Origin: an uncultured Aquimarina sp.
GTDB taxonomy: Bacteria > Bacteroidota > Bacteroidia > Flavobacteriales > Flavobacteriaceae
Reading direction: 5' to 3'
NCBI GenBank assembly: GCA_947496555.1
Contig: CANMDH010000019.1
Coordinates: 1 to 64,000 of the forward strand
Length of the DNA stretch: 64,000 nucleotides
Shown here: positions 57,494 to 64,000 of the stretch, piece after piece
Layout: each line of letters opens with the position of its first letter
Position numbering within the stretch: position 1 is the first letter of the stretch
Made by a program: the position numbers and the translations under genes
Notes under the pieces: model-generated
The model's database searches: none
What the model saw: the letters and a program-made list of their open reading frames with translations, nothing else
What the model was told of the DNA's origin: nothing

Positions 57494-59389
57494 ATGGAAG
57501 AAAAGAAATTTGACCTTAATTCGATAATTGGATTTGCACTTATTTTCGGGATTGTAGCTTTTATGTTTTATAAAAACCAACCAACCCCAGAGGAAATTGA
57601 AGCTCAGAAAAAAGCCAAAGAAGAACAAGTTGAAGCTCAAGAAAAAACTAAAGATACCAATACTAATACAACAGATTTTGTAACAAAAACAGAAGCCATT
57701 GTTGCTAATCCTCAAGATTCTGTAGCAATTGCTGGAGCAAAATCTCAACTGGGCGCTTTTGCTTATTCGGCGAGCTTACCTTCAGCAAAAGAAAGTTACA
57801 CCAAGATTGAAAATGAGGTATTAAGCCTTAAGGTAAACAATAGAGGGGGATATATCTCTGAAGCGTTATTAAAGAACTTCAAAACCTACGATTCAATCCC
57901 TGTGTATTTGATTAAAGATGGAAAAAATGCTTCTTTCAACTTAAATTTTGGGACAACAGACAATAGAATTTTAAATACCAAAGACTTGTTTTTTGAACCA
58001 ACTGTGACCAAAAATGGTGAAAACACGGTGCTATCTATGAGACTTAAGGTTTCAGATTCTAAATTTTTAGAATATAGATATGAGCTAAAGCCCAACGATT
58101 ATATGTTGGATTTCACCATTATATCTCAAGGATTACAGCAAGTAATTAATAGTAGTCAGGCTATTAACCTGGATTGGAAACTTCAAGGGATGCGACATGC
58201 CAAAAGTGCAACTTATGAGAATCGTTATACCGAAGTGCTTTATGAGTATGATGGAGATAAAGACGATTATTTAGGACAGGGAGAGTTTGCCGATGATGAA
58301 GAAGAAAATGTAAGTTGGATTGCTTTTAAACAACATTTCTTTACGTCTGTACTTTTAACCGATACGCCATTTAAAAAAGCAAATTTCACCTCAAAAAACA
58401 TTGCAAACTCTAGTGAGTTGGATGATAAAGATATAAAAGTGACCAAAGAATTTTCTGCAACCATGCCATTAGAGCTGAAAGGAGGAGAGCTTAATTATGC
58501 TATGGATTGGTATTATGGTCCTACTGATTATAGGATTTTGGATGATTATAAGCGTAACCTTGATGAAATTGTACCGCTTGGTTGGGGAATTTTTGGAGTA
58601 ATTAATAAATATCTGTTTATTCCATTTTTTGCTTTCTTAAGTAGTTTTCTTCCGTATGGTATTGCAATTGTTGTGATGACCGTTATTGTGCGTATTATTT
58701 TATCTCCTGTTACTTACAAATCATATCTATCTCAGGCCAAAATGAAAGTATTACGCCCTGAGATTACAGAGATTAACGAAAAGCATAAGGATAATGCGAT
58801 GAAGAAGCAGCAAGAAACCATGGCGCTGTATGGCAAAGCTGGAGTGAACCCTATGAGTGGTTGTTTACCGGCTTTAATGCAGATTCCGGTTTTCTATGCA
58901 TTATTTAATTTCTTTCCAAGTGCATTTCAATTACGACAAAAAAGTTTCTTATGGGCAGATGATTTATCAAGTTATGATACGATAGCACAATTGCCATTCG
59001 AAATTCCATTTTATGGGGATCATATTAGTTTATTCCCAATATTAGCATCTGTGGCAATTTTTATCTACATGACGATGACTACCGGGCAAACGATGCAGAC
59101 ACAACAACCGGGAATGCCTAATATGAAGTTTATAATGTATTTATCTCCGGTAATGATGTTGTTTTTCTTTAATAACTATGCCAGTGGGTTATCATTATAT
59201 TATTTCATCTCAAACTTGATTACTATCGGAATCATGTTGGTTATAAAAAATGTAATTATCGATGAAGATAAAATTCATGCAAAAATCCAGGAAAACAAGA
59301 AGAAACCTAAGAAACAAGGTAAGTTCCAGAAGAAGATGAAAGAGCTAATGGAACAAGCTGAGCAACAAAAAAAAGCTAATAAGAAATAG
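57494..59389 (+). CDS. yidC: Membrane protein insertase YidC
   Basis: A 631-residue inner-membrane insertase. One N-terminal helix (about 10-27) is followed by an acidic/lysine linker and the large periplasmic beta domain (about 60-345). The conserved core membrane region follows, with PFFAFLSSFLPYGIAIVVMTVIV, MSGCLPALMQIPVFYALFNFF and later helices. A strongly basic tail of about 35 residues (ENKKKPKKQGKFQKK) may contact ribosomes. The architecture is that of Gram-negative YidC. Confidence 0.97.
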   Translation: MEEKKFDLNSIIGFALIFGIVAFMFYKNQPTPEEIEAQKKAKEEQVEAQEKTKDTNTNTTDFVTKTEAIVANPQDSVAIAGAKSQLGAFAYSASLPSAKESYTKIENEVLSLKVNNRGGYISEALLKNFKTYDSIPVYLIKDGKNASFNLNFGTTDNRILNTKDLFFEPTVTKNGENTVLSMRLKVSDSKFLEYRYELKPNDYMLDFTIISQGLQQVINSSQAINLDWKLQGMRHAKSATYENRYTEVLYEYDGDKDDYLGQGEFADDEEENVSWIAFKQHFFTSVLLTDTPFKKANFTSKNIANSSELDDKDIKVTKEFSATMPLELKGGELNYAMDWYYGPTDYRILDDYKRNLDEIVPLGWGIFGVINKYLFIPFFAFLSSFLPYGIAIVVMTVIVRIILSPVTYKSYLSQAKMKVLRPEITEINEKHKDNAMKKQQETMALYGKAGVNPMSGCLPALMQIPVFYALFNFFPSAFQLRQKSFLWADDLSSYDTIAQLPFEIPFYGDHISLFPILASVAIFIYMTMTTGQTMQTQQPGMPNMKFIMYLSPVMMLFFFNNYASGLSLYYFISNLITIGIMLVIKNVIIDEDKIHAKIQENKKKPKKQGKFQKKMKELMEQAEQQKKANKK

Positions 59390-59419
59390 CTTAATTTTGC
59401 TTATCAAATAATATATGTT

Positions 59420-59449
59420 CAAAAAAGCCTTTTTTAGGGGCTTTTTTGT
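59420..59449 (+). terminator. Terminator after yidC
   Basis: AAAAAAGCC and GGCTTTTTT form a stem with a T-rich tail. Confidence 0.8.
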
Positions 59450-59540
59450 TTTAAATTAGTTTTGTTATTTTGTTTTAGAAATATTGGTATACTTTTTGGG
59501 TATCACATTCGTTGAAGTAGTAGTCCCAAATATTATAATT

Positions 59541-60227
59541 ATGCGAAGTACAGTTTTATTTTGTTTTTTAGCCATTACAAGTTTCTCGCTCCTGGCGCAG
59601 GAGTATAATCAGTTTGATGCTGATGGGAAACGGCACGGAAAATGGCGAAAAAAATATGATAACAGCGATCAACTTCGGTATGAAGGTACCTTTGATCATG
59701 GAAAAGAAATAGGAGCGTTTAAATTCTATAAACCAAGTAGTGGGAATTCTCCAACAGCAATTAAGACATTTTCTAAAGATAACGACACAGTAAAAATAAA
59801 ATATTTCACTGCCAAGGGAAAGGTAATAAGCAAGGGGCAGATGATAAATAAAGATCGAGTAGGTACGTGGACTTATTATCATAATGCATCTGATAAAGTT
59901 ATGATGACCGAAGAATACAAATCAGGAAAGTTAAACGGAGATCAACTTACTTATTTTGATAATGGCCAGTTGACCGAGAAAACCTCATTTGTTGAAGGAA
60001 AAAGACAGGGCAAGAGAATTATGTATTCTGAAAAAGGTGCAGTATTGAAAGAATTTAGCTATGATAATGATCAATTACATGGCTTGACTAAATATTATGA
60101 CACCAGCAGTGGGAAACTTATTATTGAAGGTAATTATAAAAGAGATCGTAAAGATGGTATCTGGAAATATTATGAAAATGGAAAGCTTATAGAACAAAAA
60201 TCGTATCCATTACAAAATAGAGGATAG
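59541..60227 (+). CDS. YwqK/MORN-repeat exported protein
   Basis: A 228-residue protein with a signal peptide (MRSTVLFCFLAITSFSLLAQ) and MORN-variant repeats of the YwqK type. Examples are GKWRKKYDNSDQLRYEGTF, GKLNGDQLTYFDNGQLTE and GLTKYYDTSSGKLIIEGNYK. The start at 59541 is chosen for the signal peptide. Database names often say antitoxin, but no toxin gene is adjacent and there is no evidence for that role here. It is probably periplasmic or surface-exposed. It is followed by its own terminator. Confidence 0.85.
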   Translation: MRSTVLFCFLAITSFSLLAQEYNQFDADGKRHGKWRKKYDNSDQLRYEGTFDHGKEIGAFKFYKPSSGNSPTAIKTFSKDNDTVKIKYFTAKGKVISKGQMINKDRVGTWTYYHNASDKVMMTEEYKSGKLNGDQLTYFDNGQLTEKTSFVEGKRQGKRIMYSEKGAVLKEFSYDNDQLHGLTKYYDTSSGKLIIEGNYKRDRKDGIWKYYENGKLIEQKSYPLQNRG

Positions 60228-60268
60228 CAATATTGATTTATTAAATAGATATATAAGTAAAACCATAT

Positions 60269-60296
60269 AGCAATGCATAAGCGTTGCTTTTTTTTA
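60269..60296 (+). terminator. Terminator after the YwqK-like gene
   Basis: GCAATGC-ATAA-GCGTTGC with one mismatch is followed by a run of T. The hairpin covers an in-frame ATG upstream of mnmA, which argues against that longer start. Confidence 0.75.
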
Positions 60297-60300
60297 TTCT

Positions 60301-60308
60301 TATTTTTG
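60301..60308 (+). promoter_or_regulatory. -7 box TATTTTTG for mnmA
   Basis: TATTTTTG matches TAnnTTTG. It lies 30 bases before the mnmA ATG at 60339 and just after the previous terminator. Confidence 0.5.
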
Positions 60309-60338
60309 TATAAAATTTCAACTCAGAATAAATTATTA

Positions 60339-61526
60339 ATGAAAAGAGTTATTGTAGGATTATCCGGTGGAGTGGATTCTAGTGTGGCTGCATACCTGTT
60401 GAAAGAGCAGGGGTATGAGGTAATTGGCTTGTTTATGAAAAACTGGCATGATGATTCTGTGACAATTTCAGACGAATGCCCGTGGCTAGACGATAGCAAT
60501 GATGCATTGTTGGTTGCCGAAAAACTTGGTATCCCATTTCAAACCGTAGACCTAAGCGAGGAGTATAAAGAACGTATTGTTGATTATATGTTCAATGAGT
60601 ATGAAAAAGGTCGTACCCCCAATCCAGATGTACTATGTAATAGAGAGATCAAGTTTGATGTATTTTTAAAAATAGCATTGTCGTTAGGGGCAGATTATGT
60701 AGCCACTGGTCATTATTGTCAAAAAGAAACCATTATAAAAGATGGTAAAGAGATACATAGATTATTAGTAGGTAAGGACCCTAACAAGGATCAATCTTAC
60801 TTTTTATGCCAGTTGTCTCAAGAACAATTGGCAAAAACATTGTTTCCGGTTGGGGAATTACTAAAGCCTGAAGTGAGAAAAATTGCTTCAGAACAAAACC
60901 TGGCTACTGCAGATAAAAAAGATTCCCAAGGTTTATGTTTTATCGGGAAAGTACGTTTGCCAGATTTTCTTCAGCAAAAATTACAACCAAAACAAGGTAA
61001 TATTATAGAAATCCCCTCTTCCGAAGAAAAATATGTGCGTTCAAAGCCAGAATTTACTTCAAAAAAAGAAGAGTTAGAGTTTCTTTCAGCCAAGTATCAA
61101 TATGAAACAAGTGATGGAAAAGTGGTTGGACAACATCAGGGAGCGCATTACTTTACCAAGGGACAACGAAAAGGTTTGGCAGTTGGAGGTACGGTTGAAC
61201 CACTTTTTGTAATAGAAACTGATGTAGAAACCAATACTATTTATACAGGACAAGGAAAAAAGCATCCCGGTTTGTATAGAAAGGCCTTATTCATTTCTAA
61301 TGACGAATTACATTGGGTGCGTGAGGATCTTAAACTAGAAGTTGATGAACAGCTCTCAGTAATGGCAAGAATACGATACAGACAACCTTTAGAACAAGCA
61401 ATATTATATATGGTGGATGCTGGAATGTATGTGGTTTTTGAAAATAATCAAAGTGCTATTACTGAAGGACAATTTGTAGCCTGGTATCTTGACGATGAAT
61501 TAGTGGGGTCTGGTGTAATTTCGTAA
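60339..61526 (+). CDS. mnmA: tRNA-specific 2-thiouridylase MnmA
   Basis: A 395-residue enzyme that thiolates U34 of some tRNAs. The start at 60339 gives [21 protein letters not shown], the PP-loop ATP site at the N-terminus. The upstream ATG at 60273 would add a hydrophobic, family-unlike segment. The catalytic cysteines are in [12 protein letters not shown] and [10 protein letters not shown]-terminal barrel domains follow. The length is normal for the family. Confidence 0.96.
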   Translation: MKRVIVGLSGGVDSSVAAYLLKEQGYEVIGLFMKNWHDDSVTISDECPWLDDSNDALLVAEKLGIPFQTVDLSEEYKERIVDYMFNEYEKGRTPNPDVLCNREIKFDVFLKIALSLGADYVATGHYCQKETIIKDGKEIHRLLVGKDPNKDQSYFLCQLSQEQLAKTLFPVGELLKPEVRKIASEQNLATADKKDSQGLCFIGKVRLPDFLQQKLQPKQGNIIEIPSSEEKYVRSKPEFTSKKEELEFLSAKYQYETSDGKVVGQHQGAHYFTKGQRKGLAVGGTVEPLFVIETDVETNTIYTGQGKKHPGLYRKALFISNDELHWVREDLKLEVDEQLSVMARIRYRQPLEQAILYMVDAGMYVVFENNQSAITEGQFVAWYLDDELVGSGVIS

Positions 61527-61576
61527 CTTGTTCATCAAAATTATAATATACACTTCATAAAGGTTTTTCTCTATTA

Positions 61577-62521
61577 ATGAATAAAATTAAAGAATTATTT
61601 GCAATCCAATACCCTATAATTCAGGGCGGAATGATATGGGCTAGTGGTTGGAAACTTGCTAGTGCGGTTAGTAATGCAGGAGGGTTAGGACTTATCGGTT
61701 CTGGATCTATGTATCCAGATGTATTAAGAGAGCATATTCAGAAATGTAAAAAAGCAACAGACAAGCCTTTTGGGGTAAATATACCAATGTTGTACCCTAA
61801 TCTAGAAGAAATTATCCAAATCATTATAGAAGAGGGTATTAAGATTGTATTTACCTCTGCTGGAAATCCTAAGACATATACAAAGTATCTTAAGGAACAA
61901 GGGATTACAGTAGTTCACGTTGTAAGTAGTTTGAAATTTGCCTTAAAAGCTCAGGAAGCCGGTGTTGATGCCGTTGTAGCTGAAGGTTTTGAGGCGGGAG
62001 GCCATAACGGAAGAGATGAAACTACCACACTTGCGCTAATCCCTATGGTTAAAGAAAAAATTGATGTCCCGCTAATTGCTGCGGGAGGTATCGCTACAGG
62101 CGAGGCCATGTATGCAGTTATGGCATTGGGAGCAGATGGGGTGCAGGTAGGAAGTCGTTTTGTTGCAAGTGATGAAGCATCGTCCCATTTAGACTTTAAA
62201 AAGATGGTAGTAGATGCGAAAGAAGGAGATACACATTTGACCCTTAAAGAACTTGCACCTGTGCGTATGCTTAAGAACAAGTTCTATCAAGAAGTGATGG
62301 GACTTTATGCGAAGGGACCTACAGTAGAAGAATTAAAGGAATTATTAGGACGAGCAAGAGCAAAACGCGGTATGTTTGAAGGAGATCTTGAGGAGGGAGA
62401 ATTAGAAATAGGCCAAGTATCTGGATTGATTCATGATATTAAACCGGCAGCTAGGATTGTAGAAGATATGATTGAAGAGTTCAGATCCTGTAAAAAAAGA
62501 ATGGAGCAAGTTTCGATATAA
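61577..62521 (+). CDS. Nitronate monooxygenase / FabK-like flavoprotein
   Basis: A 314-residue FMN-dependent TIM-barrel enzyme of the NMO/FabK family. YPIIQGGMIWASGWKLASAVSNAGGLGLIG is the first FMN segment, EGFEAGGHNGRDE contains the catalytic His, and LIAAGGIATGEAMYAVMALGADGVQVG is the phosphate site. It could be nitronate monooxygenase or an enoyl-ACP reductase II; the sequence alone does not decide, and there are no fatty-acid genes nearby. mazG follows 8 bp after its stop codon. Confidence 0.88.
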   Translation: MNKIKELFAIQYPIIQGGMIWASGWKLASAVSNAGGLGLIGSGSMYPDVLREHIQKCKKATDKPFGVNIPMLYPNLEEIIQIIIEEGIKIVFTSAGNPKTYTKYLKEQGITVVHVVSSLKFALKAQEAGVDAVVAEGFEAGGHNGRDETTTLALIPMVKEKIDVPLIAAGGIATGEAMYAVMALGADGVQVGSRFVASDEASSHLDFKKMVVDAKEGDTHLTLKELAPVRMLKNKFYQEVMGLYAKGPTVEELKELLGRARAKRGMFEGDLEEGELEIGQVSGLIHDIKPAARIVEDMIEEFRSCKKRMEQVSI

Positions 62522-62529
62522 ATGTTATT

Positions 62530-63303
62530 ATGAATTCACGAAAAGATCAACTCAAAGCTTTTGATAGGCTGCTTACTATCATGAATGAACTGCGTGAACA
62601 ATGTCCGTGGGATAGAAAACAGACCATTCAGTCATTACGGCACCTTACTATCGAAGAGACTTATGAATTGGGTGATGCTATCCTTGATAATGATCTGGAT
62701 GAGGTAAAGAAAGAACTTGGAGACTTGTTATTGCATATTGTATTTTATTCAAAAATAGGTAGTGAAACCAATGATTTTGATATAGGAGATGTTGCCAATG
62801 AGATATGTGAAAAACTAATAAATAGGCATCCACATATTTATGGAGATGTTAAGGTGGAAAATGAAGATGATGTGAAGCGTAATTGGGAGAACCTAAAGCT
62901 AAAAGAAGGGAAAGAAAGTGTGTTAGAAGGAGTGCCAAAATCATTACCGGCACTTGTTAAAGCAAGTAGAATTCAGGATAAAGTCGCAGGAGTTGGTTTT
63001 GATTGGGAAGAACCACAACAGGTTTTTGAAAAACTTAAAGAAGAGTTAGAAGAACTACAGGAAGAGATTAAAATACAAGATCAAGAAAAAATTGAAGCCG
63101 AATTTGGTGATGTACTTTTTTCAATGATCAATTATGCCCGTTTTCTTAACATAAACCCAGAGGATGCGCTAGAACGTACTAATAAAAAGTTTATTAAACG
63201 TTTTCAATACCTCGAAAGAAAAGCTAAAGAAAAAAATAAAACGCTTAAAGAGATGACACTCGCCGAAATGGATGTTTTTTGGGAAGAAGCTAAAAATTTG
63301 TAA
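62530..63303 (+). CDS. mazG: Nucleoside triphosphate pyrophosphohydrolase MazG
   Basis: A 257-residue two-domain MazG. The first domain has CPWDRKQTIQSLRHLTIEETYELGDAI, with the EExxE metal residues, and KKELGDLLLHIVFYSKI. The second has EELEELQEEIKIQ and EFGDVLFSMINYAR. It removes pyrophosphate from NTPs and prevents misincorporation. It begins 8 bp after the NMO-like gene and so is co-transcribed with it. Confidence 0.95.
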   Translation: MNSRKDQLKAFDRLLTIMNELREQCPWDRKQTIQSLRHLTIEETYELGDAILDNDLDEVKKELGDLLLHIVFYSKIGSETNDFDIGDVANEICEKLINRHPHIYGDVKVENEDDVKRNWENLKLKEGKESVLEGVPKSLPALVKASRIQDKVAGVGFDWEEPQQVFEKLKEELEELQEEIKIQDQEKIEAEFGDVLFSMINYARFLNINPEDALERTNKKFIKRFQYLERKAKEKNKTLKEMTLAEMDVFWEEAKNL

Positions 63304-63558
63304 TTTTTTATTTTTAGGTTTCCTTACTTCTTAGAAGAGCTTTACCAAAAAAGACTCTTCATATTTAAAAGAACAAGTAAAATGTTGTTTTTTGGTCGTT
63401 ATATTATGGTTTTTACGTATTTTTTTAGTTAAAACTAACTTTTACAACTCTTGGTTTTACTGGGATTATTGGTAAAATATTATCGGAATACCCTTTCCTA
63501 ATTGGAAATTGTTAAAAACATGTTGTAAATTAGGGAGTATAATTATTTAGTAATAATT

Positions 63559-64000
63559 ATGCGGCTAACTCAAAAAAATGTTAAATCAATAACTTTATTG
63601 ATTGTCTTTTCTTTATTTCTTTAGAGGTACAAAGCTTGCCTTATGAAGTGGATGCAAGAAATGATGATTTGGAGATGTATGTACTTTTATTTCCTCCAGA
63701 AAATTCTTTCCAAGAAAGAGAAATAGAATCCAAGAATCAATCAACTTCAATAATTTCTAACCAAAAGGATGCAGATTCTGCTGATACGTTTAGTGAACTA
63801 GCTTTCTTTTATGCAAAAAGGGGTGAACCTGAGTTGGCCTGTATGTACATTGAAAAATATATCGGGTCTAGTATGGATGTAACTTTTGTGAATCATAGTT
63901 CTTTTGATCAAATAAGAGATTCAGAGACTCACCAATTATTGGTAGATAAGTACCTCAAAAAATTTGGATGGTGGGCTATATTTTGTTTTTATGTTGCTTT
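63559..64000 (+). pseudogene. Frameshifted membrane/sensor protein gene, cut by the right edge
   Basis: An ATG at 63559 opens a signal-peptide-like segment (MRLTQKNVKSITLLIVFSLFL) but meets TAG at 63622-63624. A second frame, reached by a -1 shift near 63618, continues without stops from SLEVQSLPYEVDARNDD to the window end. It shows a TPR-like helical pattern (FSELAFFYAKRGEPELA) and then a membrane segment (FGWWAIFCFYVA). Flavobacterial TPR/membrane proteins with a C-terminal helix-turn-helix have this look, but the rest is outside the window. Either the gene is broken or the sequence has one base missing or extra. Confidence 0.6.

Noticed and set aside
59484-60227. YwqK-like protein as the antitoxin of a toxin-antitoxin pair
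   Set aside because: The label is only a family name. The protein has a signal peptide and MORN-type repeats, and neither neighbour resembles a toxin.
60273-60338. Upstream start for mnmA giving 22 more residues
   Set aside because: The ATG lies inside the terminator hairpin of the previous gene and the added segment does not fit the family.

Overview
The window is AT-rich chromosomal DNA from a member of the Bacteroidota, most likely the family Flavobacteriaceae (an Aquimarina-like marine genus is a guess from overall protein character). The evidence is: a type B type IX secretion C-terminal domain, a carboxypeptidase-regulatory-domain TonB receptor, a Reg_prop propeller histidine kinase, DUF5606, TAnnTTTG-type -7 promoter boxes, and no convincing Shine-Dalgarno sequences. 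No rRNA, tRNA, CRISPR array, prophage or intact insertion sequence was seen. Most of the window is ordinary core genome.

Layout. 1-1030: the tail of a gene cut by the left edge, then about 900 bp without a gene but with GC-richer palindromic patches. 1029-10099: lipoprotein, large outer-membrane protein, amidohydrolase, lysA (minus), LON-domain protein, sucC, DUF985 cupin. 10141-18182: tricorn-like protease, two-module methyltransferase, DUF1456 and TerB-like proteins, small heat-shock protein, and an SPFH protein followed by a 54-residue Arc-like protein. 18265-28467: a signalling block (single-domain response regulator, propeller histidine kinase, REC-histidine kinase, LytTR regulator with its LytS-like kinase) next to a TonB receptor. 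28660-36251: DUF1569 protein, alpha/beta hydrolase, lone molybdopterin oxidoreductase, tautomerase and adenine deaminase pair, uvrB. 36301-40672: T9SS surface protein, a scar with pieces of uvrB and of an ABC permease, then the intact ABC permease and ATPase. 40813-48266: unknown protein, TauE exporter, NdpA, two four-helix-bundle (S23/IVS-like) elements flanking a pRiA4b-like gene and ctaA, then cca and tsaC. 48338-53000: a lipopolysaccharide or surface-glycan block of glycosyltransferases and a Kdo/InaA-type kinase. 53069-63303: dapD, ruvX-def-DUF5606, pyrG, yidC, YwqK, mnmA, FabK/NMO-like, mazG. 63559-64000: a frameshifted membrane or regulatory gene cut by the right edge.

The genes serve lysine and peptidoglycan precursor synthesis (lysA, dapD), translation and RNA modification (def, mnmA, tsaC, cca), DNA repair (uvrB, ruvX), nucleotide metabolism (pyrG, mazG, adenine deaminase), envelope biogenesis (yidC, glycosyltransferases) and sensing. 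The most unusual structures are: (1) a tandem-duplication scar in which pieces of uvrB and of the permease gene sit beside an inserted T9SS gene; (2) four 22-bp tandem repeats carrying -7-like boxes directly upstream of that T9SS gene; (3) two stand-alone S23/IVS-like elements with terminal inverted repeats; (4) a glycosyltransferase whose conserved N-terminus lies in frame behind the previous gene's stop codon with no start codon; (5) a long intergenic region with a perfect 21-bp hairpin and TGTCA/TGACA palindromes before hsp20. I did not find a clear new defence or biosynthetic system.
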